Source of the DNA: Glebionis coronaria
Taxonomy: Eukaryota > Streptophyta > Magnoliopsida > Asterales > Asteraceae
DNA length: 64,000 nucleotides
Assembly (NCBI GenBank): GCA_025667525.1
Contig: JANFOE010000050.1
Span: 868,001-932,000 of the forward strand
Direction: 5' to 3'
The notes below the pieces were generated by a model. That model worked only from the letters and a program-made list of their open reading frames with translations. It ran no database searches and was not told the DNA's origin. The position numbers and the translations under genes are program-made. The first letter of the stretch is position 1, and each line of letters opens with the position of its first letter. Below are positions 1 to 11,388 of the stretch, one piece after another.

Positions 1-300
1 CACCTCAATAATAACAACAATGTTCTTCCACAACCCGATCTTCGGACAATGGAAGAGCTTTGTCAACCTACCATGTTTGGATGAGGAGGACCGATTGCGC
101 CGATGCAAATCAACGCTCCGGAGTTTTCGTTGAAGCACCACATGATTCAGCAAGTGCAAACTAACCCATTCAGTGGATTGCCTGATGATGATGCCAACAA
201 ACACCTCGACAAGTTCATTACAATCACCCAAAGCATGAAGTTGCCTGGTGCCACAATGGATGTTCTTCGCCTACAACTCTTCCCATAAACTTTATCACAT
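1..300 (+). pseudogene. Element A gag, 5' fragment (interrupted by element B)
   Basis: This is the N-terminal part of a Ty3/gypsy gag of the Athila/Tat-like (non-chromovirus) type, the structural protein that packages retrotransposon RNA. Reading frame 1 is recognisable from the left edge, with a stretch reading RTMEELCQP and later MIQQVQTNPFSGLPDDDANK. An in-frame TGA at 82-84 (probably an Arg CGA once) and a TAA at 286-288 break it. The frame stops at 300 because element B is inserted there, and the same gag frame resumes at 16627. The start codon lies left of the window. Family assignment rests on recalled similarity to plant gag proteins with a DLGAS protease. Confidence 0.85.
296..300. 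repeat. Target-site duplication of element B, left copy
   Basis: CACAT immediately before the B LTR; the same five bases follow the other LTR at 16622-16626. Removing B and one copy brings the gag frame of A back into register, which confirms the insertion. Confidence 0.93.
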
Positions 301-1423
301 TGATGAGACTGCTTTTATACATAGTCTCATCGTCCAAATCGGACTTAAAATGCATAAAATATCATTAAAACTGCTAAATATATGCTCGTGTTTGTTGCTT
401 GTGTATTTTAGGTACGGATATTGAGGAAATGGCAAAAAGATCACAAGAATCAATCAAAAACGAACACGGGAAACGAAGCTGCACAATGAACCGAGCCCAA
501 ATCCGGAATTTCAAAAAATAACCTTGAAGAATTGAAGATTGGCAACTTTAGTCCCTCAATTTTTGAAGATTTATCAAGATTGGTCCTTATAGAAATCAAG
601 TTATGCAAGAATGGTCCTTGAGGAATGAAGATTGTACAAGTTTAGCCCTTGGGAATTGAAGAATTTACATTTGAAGTCCTTATATTAAGTTTGAAAACTT
701 AATTGTGCCAAAAGTGTCAAAATGCCAAACTTATTTATAAAGGAAAAGTGGTTTGGAGCTGATTATTTACAACATGAAAGAAGGAAGAAACATGGGGGGG
801 TTAAACTGCCAAACAACACAACTTCATCCACCACCCAGAAACTGACACCTCACCATACCCGACCCTACCCCACTTACCCAGCCCAAAACCAGCCCAACCC
901 GTAACCCACAACCCAACAAACCAGTTTATTAAATAAACCTGGTCAAAACCAGTCAAACCTTCCCATTTTTCCCACTTAACACTTAATTTAAAAAACTAAA
1001 CCCCCATTTCGGATTAAACCACTCCCCATTATCCCCATAAACCCTAGAATCCCCAGTTACAATTAACTCTTAAACAAAGGGTTTTTTGGCAAATCTTTCC
1101 AGATCACTGATTAAGCTCACTACAAACAAAACCCCACACCCAGATTCTTCAACCGGTGACCCAAAAGGGTCCCACGTTGGTCCCCTGCACCCCTGTTTGG
1201 ACAAAAATGGCAAGAAACGAATCCTGCAGTCCATCCAACATCCCAGAATCACTCCTTGGTCCCCAAGGAGCACATTGAACACCCAAGATCAATTCAACAG
1301 CTGGTATCCATCAAAATCCTCACATGGGCAGAATTTTGACCAAATTTTCAAGAGAAGACCAAGGGCTTTTTAGGGAATTCCATGTATTAGGGTTTAAGCA
1401 TACTAGAATCTTCCTTTCACTTG

Positions 1424-1430
1424 TATAAAA
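1424..1430 (+). promoter_or_regulatory. Possible TATA box in the B 5' LTR
   Basis: TATAAAA followed at once by the near-palindrome GAGACGCATGTGTCTC. It lies about 1.1 kb into the LTR, a plausible U3/R position, and is repeated at 14290-14296 in the other LTR. No transcript data are available. Confidence 0.4.
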
Positions 1431-3727
1431 TGAGACGCATGTGTCTCATTCTACTTGTTCCAGATTTTTACTCAAAAAAAATTGTAATCCCTTTTTTAAT
1501 TAATATAAAGTTGGTGTTTGTTTAAAAGTAATTCCTTTTATGATTTTTTAAAAAGTTGGTATATGTTTGAGTATTGATCTGAGTTCCATTAATATTGTGC
1601 AAAACATATTTTGTGTTTTGAATTTTCAGAAACAAGGTTTCTGAAAAAGGTGGATTTTTGGTTAAAATCTTGTTCAAAATTTGGTTTTCCAAGGTTGGAA
1701 TTGGTTTTGTTAAGTGTTTTTGAAAGGAAGATATTTGAGTAGATTACTTGAAAAAGATTTGAAAAGTTTCAAAATCAGAAATTGGATAGTATTGTTGTTC
1801 ATTGTTCATTGCAGGAAATCCATTGGAGCTCTTGTGTTGTCCAAGAGATCTGCACAGGCCCGAGCCTGTTAGGAGATGGCTAGCAGCCATTGTTGGGCCT
1901 GGATGTAGGTCCAACAAGGTACCTCCTTGTCCCTTGATTTCAATTTTCATATATTACTGATTTTAGTGTTTATGGAATTTATGCATGAGAGTTGTTCATT
2001 TGTTTGTTTAAGTGTTTGATTTCACTGAATAGTTGGTTGTATGCATGTTTAGGACTGGTCTAACCAGTTTGGTTTGAGTTGGTTGAGATTTGTCTTGTAA
2101 AACTTCATGTTCAGAATATAAAGGGGTGTTTGGATTAAGGTTCATATCAGGGTAAATCAATTAAGATTTGTTTAAATTTTGTTTAGAATCACTCTTAGGG
2201 TTGAAAAAGGTTGTATGCTAGCTTAGCTTTCAGTTTGGTAGGGTTTAAGTCACAATTTCATGATAAAAAATTGGTTTGAGCAGTCTAAATCAGAAAGTGC
2301 ATTTTATTGCCTATTTTGTAATTTTTGAGCCATCAAATCTTGTAGTCTGTTAGATTATAGGCTAACCTAGGATTGTGCATTGCTGGTATGTCATTTGGTT
2401 GATCTTTGTGCAAGTATTTGGCCATTGAATTTCATTATTGTGCAAGTAAAAAGGTAGTTACTGTTCATCAGAAACTACAAAGCTTCATCAGAAACATAGT
2501 GTGCTTGTTTTGCTTGATTTTTGTGAAAAGACTTGTGTTTTTCTTGTTTGATTGACTTCCCACAACCCTACTGGTTGTGGGAGTGCCCCATTGTCCAAGT
2601 AAAAACCAATCAAAAGCTTTCCCAAGCTTAAACAGTCACTAGATCAAAATATTACACTAGCAGTGGGAAAAAGTTTCCCCTGCTTGCACAATTGTTTCCC
2701 CTGCTTCACTAGCAGACAAGACTTGGTCACATGTCACTTTCAGCTTTTTAGATTTTTTGTCTTTAGTGCCCAATTTTTAGAGTCAGGACTTGAAACTTGT
2801 TTTGTAATTTTTCTAATTTAATTTAGGATTTTTCTGTTTAATTATTTTTTATTTTACTGTTCATTTGCTATTTTTTAGGTTTTATAGCATTTTTAATTAA
2901 CTTTTTAATTACTGTTTTGGCATTTAGTGAAAAAAATCATTATTTTTGAGTTTTAAAAATTTTGTTAGAATCAGAAAAATAATTTAAGATTTTTAGTTAA
3001 CAAAATTTTCACTGTTCATCTTTTAATTATTTTTTAGAATTAATTTAGTATAATTAGGGTTTAATATTAAACTGCTTTTGTCTTTTAGTGGTAAATTTTA
3101 TATTTTCCAAACTTTTTCAATTTTCTACTGTTCATTAGAGTAAATTAGGATTTTTAAAATTGGTAAATTATTTTTGGCATTATTTTATTATTTTATTATT
3201 TTTTATAATTATTTTAGTTTTAAAATAGTTTTTAGTGATTTAATAAATAGAAAAATAGTTTTTAAAAATTAGGAAAAATACTTTTTAGTCTTTAGATAAT
3301 ATAAGTAAGTTATTTGTTCAATAAAATAATATTTTGGACATTTTGATTAATTATATTTAATTTTAGGGCTTTAATTAGCATTTAAAATTAAATATTTAAT
3401 TAATAAAAGGTTTTAAAATATTTTTATTGGATTTTTCTTCTTATTTATATTATTTTAGACTTGTTTTAGCTTTTAATTAATTTTTAGGTTTAAAATTTTT
3501 AATTTTGTAGTTTTTACGGTTTTACGTGAACGCCTTTTCATCTTAGCTCGATCCGTCTTCGCAACCGTCATTCTCTTTCTTATTTCTATTTTTCTTTTCT
3601 TCTCATTATAATCACAAACATTAATCAATTCATCACACAACACACGTGCCTCCTCGAGAACGAACTCACTTTTAGGGTCATTCACACACGGTTTTCCTAA
3701 ATCGTCGTGCATACTTGTCCTAATTGC

Positions 3728-3745
3728 CTTGTTTTCCTAAACAAG
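3728..3745 (+). other. U5-end stem-loop of element B
   Basis: CTTGTTT, loop TCCT, AAACAAG: a perfect 7-bp stem ending 19 bp before the LTR terminus and 24 bp before the primer-binding site. The same hairpin is at 16585-16602 in the 3' LTR. Confidence 0.5.
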
Positions 3746-3768
3746 TGCATTTTTACAACTATCATTTT

Positions 3769-3786
3769 TGGCGCCGCTGCCGGGGA
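3769..3786 (+). promoter_or_regulatory. Primer-binding site of element B (tRNA-Asp type)
   Basis: TGGCGCCGCTGCCGGGGA, four bases after the LTR. As I recall the plant tRNA-Asp(GUC) 3' end, this is complementary to it except at one position (C in place of T). That primer is typical of Athila-type elements. Confidence 0.85.
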
Positions 3787-4511
3787 GGCGTGTTGTGTTT
3801 TGATTGAACAATTGTTGTTTTTTAACTAACCATAATTAGTATTTGTATTAGTAGCACTCTACTAATACGTATTATCGTTTTTCGATTTTTGTGTGAATAC
3901 TATTACTATATTGTATACGTAGAACAATAAATTCACAAGTACTCCAAATACGTGAGAAATCACAACCTTGACTTGGGAGGTCATTACCCAATCATTGTAT
4001 TCGAATCTCAAACCAAAGAAAAAAGGCAAAAATAGATAAATACTTTCGTGAACCTCGATTTTGAAAAATACAAACTATAAGGTGGGTATAAGGCGGTTGT
4101 ATTTCACGACCTAAAGGAAAAATGCTCTTAAGTGCTTCGCGCCGCCTCGTTTCCTCCGCTTGCTTGTGCGTATTTGATTTTGAGAGCTAATCGAGGGTTT
4201 TGCCGCCCAAGTATTATTACATATCATATATATTTTCTTGGTTTCTATTGATTAAACACTCTTGAACGATTTGGTGTTCCACCATCGTTCTAAAGTCATC
4301 GAAGGCGTTCACTTCACGTGATCGTTTCATTCCTTGAGGCTTCTTTAATCGAGAGATTTGATTAAGGAGTAGATTTGTAGATTTGTGTCTACTTAATACA
4401 TTCATCAATTTCCAAAAAAGTTAATACCATCAAAAACCACAAAAAAAATTAAAAAATACAAAACACCAAAAAGAATCTTCTTTGCTCGTCTCCTCGTTGT
4501 ACGTGACGTTT
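3787..4511 (+). other. Leader of element B between PBS and gag
   Basis: 725 bp without a credible open frame. It is where packaging and dimerisation signals would be expected, but I see no specific motif. Confidence 0.5.
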
Positions 4512-7500
4512 ATGCTAACTCGTAATTAAGCAAAACGTGCACGTAGACGAAAGAACAAAACTCGCACTCCAACTCATTCTAGTGAGGAGTCTCCTATTGA
4601 CGAACCCATTGTACGAGAAGCACCAACCATGGCGAATCAAACTATGACGGAGTTACTTCAAGCACCCACCGAGGGTTATGGAGAAGCTATTGTGATTCCC
4701 GCTATCCTTGCGGAGAATTTTGAGGTGAAAACGGGTTTGTTGTCGATGATCCAAAACAACAAATTCCGTGGTGATGAGAAGGACAATCCACACAACCATA
4801 TCCGCCAATTTAATCGTCTTACCGCCACGTGCAAATTTAAGGATGTCTCGAATGACTCGATTAAGATGATGCTTTTTCCGTATTCCTTAGCGGGGCCCGC
4901 TAAAATTTGGTTAGAGAAAGAGCCACCCAATTCTATATTGACGTGGAAGGATCTCGTTTCAAAGTTCGTGAACCAATTTTTTCCGCCCTCTAAGACTACG
5001 CATTTGAAAAATGAGATCTCTAAATTTTCACAAGAATCAAATGAAAGTTTTTCAACGGCTTGGAATAGGTTTAAGGAAATGTTGCATGAATGTCCTCATC
5101 ATGGTTTTTCCGACTTGCATCAAATAGACACGTTTTACAATGGACTTAACGATCATGAAAGGGATTATTTAAATGCCGCCGCGGGTGGTAATTTTTTGTG
5201 TAAAACGGTCGAGTAAGCTTTGGTCATAATTGAGAATAGGTCTAAGGTTTATAGCCCTCGTAACACACCGAGTGTTACCAATTTGGGTTCATCATCGTCT
5301 CGTAGTATCAATGCCTTACATGATGAAGCAAATTAAGAAAATCGGTTTTTTGATAGATTTGCTAGCCTTATGTCCCATTGGAAAGCTCAAGAAGCTTCGA
5401 ATTCTGCTTCGGTTAAAGCGGTTTCTAAGAGTTGTTTATCGTGTGGTGGAGCTCATGATCTTTCCGAGTGCATTAACGCGGATGGTAACACTTCGAGTGC
5501 TTATATAGCCACGGGAACTTATAACCAAAACGGTCAAGGTTCCCGCCAAAATCAAGCTCCACCAAATCAAAATGCTAATAACTATCGAAACAACAACCAA
5601 GGTGGTAATTATCAAGGCAATCAAAGGAACTACAACAAGGGTAATTATCAAAGTGGAAATGGGCAAATTTCAAATCAAAACCAAAACCGTGATTTTCAAA
5701 CTACCACACAAGGTTTTCAAAACGATCACACCAAAAATCTTCAAGGAGAATTTTTGAATTATGCTAAGGCTAATGATGCTAAGTTTGACAATATGCAATG
5801 TGAAATGGTTAGCTTAAGATCCGAGTTGAAAAACGAGCTTAAAAACGAACTTGCCAACGAACTTAAAACTCATGCTAATAAAATGGAAGGAAATGGCACA
5901 CGTCTCCAACAAAATCAACAAAAAATGGAGCAAGGACAACATGAGATTAAGCAAGAATTGTTAAAAGCGGATGCTAGGCAATCTAAGTTTGAAGACCGAA
6001 TGGGAAAAATGTTTGAAGCTATCATGTGTAAGCCCTCTTCTTCGGGTGGTCTTCCTAGTGATACCATCGTGAACACGAAAGGAGAATTGAAGGTTATTAC
6101 TACTCGAAGTGGTAAAACTTTCAAAGAACCCATTTCTCGTCCAAGTACTTCTATGGAGAAGGAAAAAGAGAAAGAACCCGAGGTGGTGGTAGAAAAGGAG
6201 CAAATTCCAAGCCCACAAAGTACCGCTCAAACCACACCTACGGTTGAACCAATACCAACCATGGAACCCGAGATTCCAAGGCCTATGCCTATGCCCCAAC
6301 CCACACCACCTTTAACCTACCCTTCAAGACGAGACAAGGAAAAGGCACAAGAACGAAACAATTATCAATTTGAACTTTTTATGAAGATGTTTCGTGACTT
6401 GCATTTTAATATAAGTTTTGCCGACGCCTTAGTCATGATGCCTCGATTTGCCGCGAACTTCAAAAGTATGTTGAATAACAAAGAGAAATTGCAAAAATCG
6501 TCTAGTTGTTCATCGGTTTTTCTAAGCCGCATACCTCAAAAAGTCGGTGATCCCGGCAAGTTTTTAATCCCATGTGCTATACAAGACATGGAAGAATGCT
6601 ACGCCTTGGCCGATCTTGGTGCTAGTATTAATTTGATGCCTCTTGAGATTTTTAAATCGCTCAATCTTCCTAATCTCACTCCTTCAAGAATGTCAATCGA
6701 AATGGCCGATCATTCTACGATTCTAGCTTGTGGAGTAGCCGAGGACGTCTTTGTGAAAGTTGGAAAGTTCTACTATCCCGTAGACTTTATTGTTGTTGAC
6801 ATTCCCATCGATCCTAAAGTTCCGCTAATTTTAGGTCGATCATTTTTGGATACCTCGAGAGCACTTATCGATGTGCATGCAAGAAAAATCACTCTTCATT
6901 TCAATGAGGAAGAACTCGTCATTAACGCAACTCAAAACTCCACTCTTTCTCATGTGTATTCGATCACGTCTTTGTACAATGTCAATCCCATCAAAAACAT
7001 TTGCAAAAAGATTTCAAAAAGAGTTTTTGGAGTTGTTGATAAAAATGAAGTTCCGTCCCCTCCGCCGGTGGAGGTTAAGAGTGTTAAGCCTACGATTGCA
7101 ATCACGAATGATTCTTCGGATGATGAATATGTTGATCCCGATGGGGGAGTTTTCTTTGTTGACAAACGTTTTGAGAACTTACCACCACCTTTACCAAAAC
7201 GGTTTTCAAATGTGAGAATTTTTAGTGTGACTAACATTGCTTTAGAAACACCAAATATTTTTGACATAATTAAGTCGGGTTTTCATAAGGAGAGTCTAAA
7301 AGATGAAAAAGGGAAAGATTTTGAATTAAATTTAAAAGATTTTTCTACAACTCTAACTCCGTCATCACCACGTTTATTAAGTGCTACAAGCTCTTCTTCT
7401 CCTTTTGACGATGCTTTGTGTGGACTTAGTGTGGGGGAAGCCCCTTATGTTCCCTCCCCTTTCTCCACCGAGGACGAGATATTTGATCCCGGAATTGCTT

Positions 7501-7643
7501 ATAAAGGGAAATCTCGGTCTTCCACCGATGCAATAAATGGAAAATATTTTCATTTGATTGGTGCGAGTCTACCTCGAGTAGCTCAATGTTTTCATGACTT
7601 ACCATTGTCCCACCCTTCTATTTCTTCTCATCTATTTTCTTGA
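4512..7643 (+). pseudogene. Element B gag-protease polyprotein (broken)
   Basis: One reading frame encodes capsid/nucleocapsid and a retropepsin. The ATG at 4512 probably began it: a basic stretch (KRARRRKNK) follows, but a TAA at 4527-4529 intervenes, so 4629 is the first ATG with an open frame after it. Further in-frame stops are TAA at 5214-5216 and 5334-5336. The order is a retrotransposon gag domain (about 4780-5210), a zinc knuckle CLSCGGAHDLSEC (CX2CX3HX4C, 5433-5471), an Asn/Gln-rich region, a helical stretch rich in KNEL repeats (about 5800-6020), a Pro/Thr/Glu-rich linker, and the aspartic protease with DLGAS (Asp codon 6612-6614) and flap-side LILGRSFL near 6824. An acidic tail follows; no reverse transcriptase does. 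Athila/Tat-like affinity is from the DLGASINLMP motif. Confidence 0.88.
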
Positions 7644-7753
7644 AACCCTTTGGGTTTATGTTGGCACATGATGAAGTGGCGTTGATTTGTTTTTCCAATG
7701 AAAACGAGAACGCCATCTTCGATCCCAGTATTTTGCACCATCAAAGGACTTAG
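7610..7753 (+). pseudogene. Frame-shifted end of the B polyprotein tail
   Basis: In the frame of position 7610, different from the main frame, the sequence reads a hydrophobic segment, then ALICF and ENAIFDPSIL, before a TAG at 7751-7753. The A polyprotein ends similarly (hydrophobic segment, DENYVFDPGG). The main-frame stop at 7641-7643 therefore probably follows a small indel near 7610, and the ancestral tail ended near 7753. This is inferred from similarity to one other element only. Confidence 0.5.
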
Positions 7754-7896
7754 TCCTTTATACCGGTTATTTTTGGGCCTTGTTTATCATGTAAGCCCTA
7801 CTAAAAATTAACTACACCATGATTATCCCTAAATGATCACATTTATGGGGATTCGAGTCGAGCTTTTGACTCGGTTATAAAAAACAAGGTGCCTCG
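7754..7896 (+). other. Element B 3' noncoding region, first part
   Basis: No coding sequence. The GACTCGGT...AAAAAACAAG segment near 7869-7889 matches A at about 19458-19477, just before the solo LTR interrupts. Confidence 0.6.
7892..7896. repeat. Target-site duplication of the solo LTR, left copy
   Basis: CCTCG, repeated at 11384-11388 on the other side of the solo LTR. Confidence 0.93.
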
Positions 7897-10800
7897 TGTG
7901 ACAATCCGTCAATTTATTGTTGATATTTTATTCTCAAATATTATTTAAAAATATTATTTTAATATTATATTATGAACTCACTTATTTTTGGGAAGTAATT
8001 TAGATTTACGTCTTGAAGTAGCATCGACTACGTCTAAACCGGAGGATTCAATTTTACGTGCTTACGTTTACATACACCTTTTTGTTGACAGTCCGACATT
8101 TCAGAAAATAAATTTATCCGTGAATATTATTTTGGAATTTTTAATTTGTGTTGGTTCATAAACTCACAAATTTACGAGAAGAGATTAGGACTTACGATTA
8201 TAATTTAACGCCCATTACGACTAAGCCGGAACCTTAGGATTACGTATTTACGTTTTCGAACTCCGTTTTTGATGAGACAATTTTTATTAGATTCGTTTTG
8301 TGTCGTTGATTCATAATTTATAAAAACGTTTTTCGTAAAACGACCCGAGGGCACGCAAATCGAGGAAACTAGAATCGAGGAACACCCGTAATTTAGTGGG
8401 ATGAGACAATTTTACACTTGCCTCACCCCACAAATGGGTGGCAAAACTCCACCAACACATCTAAGATGTGTCAAAGCTTACTAAGTAAGCTAGGACACTT
8501 GTCCTAGCTACTTACACAAATAAGCTAACTAGCAAAACCACTAAACACTCAAACCATTCCTCACAAAAACATACATGCAAAACAACTAATTTCTCTCATC
8601 TCTTTCTCTTATTTTCGTCCCATATTCACCCAAAACAACCTCCATTTGATCTTGATTCGATCATAAATCATATGTATAATTTACATATGATGAAAACCCA
8701 TTGAAGTTATAAAGATTGGAGGTGATCTTAACATGTAAAAAGGAGTTTTCAAGGGAGTTTGGGGCTGATTTCTCAAGGAGTTTTCATGAAGAACAAGGGA
8801 TGATTTTTGGAGGAATCTACCAATACTTGGTGATCCTAGAAGTGATGTTGATATCTCATAAGATTGGTTACCTAAAACCAAGTCTTGTTCATCATCAACC
8901 CCATCTTTTCATCATCTTGGTGGTATAAAGATTGTTCTTTCCATCTTCTTGTTATTTTGATTATGTAATCTTGTATTTCTTTTACTTATGTATATGTATA
9001 TGATGATGAATGATGATTAAAAATATTATGTGGGGATTTGGTGCTGATAAATTTGATAAACATGGGTAAAAAGATGGACAAACTACATGTAAAAATAGTT
9101 AAATCTTGCTTAAATGGTAGGCTGTATAAAAACAGTAACTAACCACATGATGAACTGTTAAAATGGCATTGATTAATGGATATACAGTAAGTAATATGTC
9201 TTGTACACATGTGAGAGTTGGCCATGCAATGGAATCATTAAAATGAGTAAGATATGATCAAAACAAGATGAGTGTGCTAATCTGAATAAGCTGTTTTGTA
9301 AGGACTGTTAAGGATAGATAAACTTAAAATGAGCAGTATCTATAACTAAGTTAATTGTAGCAAATAATATGAAGATCATGCCACCCAAAATTGAGCTTCT
9401 AATTCATTGTAGAACTCTAGATATGATAAAAATGGTGAAGATGAAATAAAAATCAGATTTTGAAGAATTAATGTTTATTACTATTATATAAACACTCAAA
9501 TTATATAGTATAAAATGTGAAATTAAAACCCACTAACTTATGAATTTCATTTATATAAATATGTATAAGGTTAAATAAATAGATAAATTATAAAAATAGT
9601 AGTGGAATAGTATTTATAAGTTATAAAAATTATAAACTTGATTTTTACGACCTTTTTGGCTATTACCGTAAAATTAACGTTTTTCGCCAATTAAAACTTA
9701 GACGATCAAACCCGTCTAATGTAAAGTTTTTAAAAGTCATATACTGATATATAAGTATCTAATACAAGTAAAAACCGATAAAACCCGAACTATAAAACAT
9801 ACGGACATTAACGGGCTAAGTTAACGTTATTGGACTAATAATACAACAAAATGGGCTAAAACACTTATAAACTTATTTATTGGGCTTAACCCATTTGGGC
9901 CCAACTTGTAAAGTATAAATACTGATAATACAAGTATGAAATGGATTAATACAAGTTAATGAACTTATAATCGGCTTATTGGACCTAAAACATGTAAATA
10001 GGTAAAACTAGTAAACTAGTGAAAGGTTTCCAATACATAAACACAAAAATGAGTGAATGAGAATATATAAACCCACTTGATCATATATATATATATAATC
10101 ATCATATGTATACATAATTGTTATTTTTATAAAGTCATTGGACAAGAGTCTAAGACGAGTATTATTTGTCTAGGTTTCCGTGATTGAAGCACGTACCGTA
10201 CGTCCGAATTGCCGATAACCCGCCTTCCCACATCAACGTGAGTTCATAGCCTCGCACTCTTTTAAATGTTTTTATAAATGTTTTATAAACCCGCGAGGGA
10301 GATAACATGTTAGTTTTTATAAAATAGGACACCATTTGTCCCGATTGTTTGTTTATTGATTTGGACCCGAATGATTGAATGACCCGATTGTATGACCCGA
10401 TAAATGATTAAAGGACCCGATAGATGAAATTAAATGGATTATTAAAGTTAGGTTATGTCACTAAAAGTCTCATTAGCATGAATTGTGAACTACCGGGATT
10501 TGGTAGACGCTTGTGCATATAATAGTACTATTTGGGGACGATCACCCCAGTTCGCGCCTTGACGGTTGATCCACGTCGTGCCACATTGATTGGTAAGCGA
10601 ATTTATGTATGAGAAGATTTCCATAGCGTGACCTTTGTGACGACACGCTAACTTAGATGGGCAAATTTGGTATCGGGTTAGCTACCCGTTGTTGGTTTAG
10701 TAAGGTAACTAAGTCATGCGGCTTATAATAATCCAAATTAACAAAATACTACTAGACGCACCGAATTACGATGTATTGCCTGACTAGCAATACAGGGTCA

Positions 10801-11383
10801 TACTATTGATATTATGTTCGTGTTTTGGTTTTCATAACCATATTCATATAACGGTTTTTATTTTCATACAACGTCATATGACGTATTGTATGATGTTTTT
10901 ACGACATTGGCTCGTATAATGATTTTTAAGGCAAACGCCTATATTATGATTTTGATGAAGATTTGTATAAAATGACTTTGGCTATTTTATGGCCTATTAA
11001 AATGATTTGTACAAAATGATTTTCAGTAATAATTTTATACTGATATTATATTGATGGTTTATTAAACTCTATGAATTCACTCGGCGTTATCGCTGACCTT
11101 TTCTTTTAACATGTTTTATCTCAGGTACTTGAAGGTAATTCTCGGGAAGACAACAAGAATTCATGGCCCGCACCTAAATAGTAATTTCCATTCAAATACT
11201 TTGTAAAACCTGTATGAAATACAATGACTTGGGACCTATGTAACTTTGATAATTATGAATGGAAATGCTTTATTATTAAACGACGCGATTTTTATGCGTT
11301 GTCTATGATGTGAGTAATGTGCTATCCCGTAACACCAACGAGTCTTCCGCTATATTGAGTTGTATAAATTTAGGGGTGTTACA
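7897..11383 (+). mobile_element. Solo LTR of the D/E family inside element B
   Basis: 3487 bp starting TGTGACAATCCGTCAATTTA and ending AGGGGTGTTACA, flanked by CCTCG on both sides. It corresponds end to end to the LTRs of D and E (24063-39841 minus insertions, 25905-29351, 34768-38215, 58786-62248), with more scattered differences than those show from each other. No internal region is present, so it is the product of recombination between the two LTRs of a former complete insertion. Short open frames in it are not conserved proteins. Confidence 0.95.
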
Positions 11384-11388
11384 CCTCG
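11384..11388. repeat. Target-site duplication of the solo LTR, right copy
   Basis: CCTCG, matching 7892-7896. Confidence 0.93.

Larger units (their letters stand above)
301..3764 (+). repeat. 5' LTR of element B
   Basis: 3464 bp, starting TGATGAGACT and ending ACAACTATCA. It matches 13163-16621 over its whole length with only scattered substitutions and small indels, so the insertion is fairly young. The first bases form an inverted repeat (GATGAGACT at 302-310, AGTCTCATC at 323-331), and the last 40 bp hold a second hairpin (3728-3745). The 3' half is extremely AT-rich, with no credible coding sequence. Short open frames near 1086-1373 occur in both LTRs and look fortuitous. Confidence 0.95.

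Noticed and set aside
1086..1373. 95-codon open frame, repeated at 13952-14239
   Set aside because: It lies in both LTRs of B, has no recognisable domain, and overlaps frames on the other strand; its presence twice is due to LTR identity.
3769..3786. Possible tRNA gene fragment
   Set aside because: Only the 18-base complement of a tRNA 3' end is present, directly after an LTR; it is a primer-binding site.
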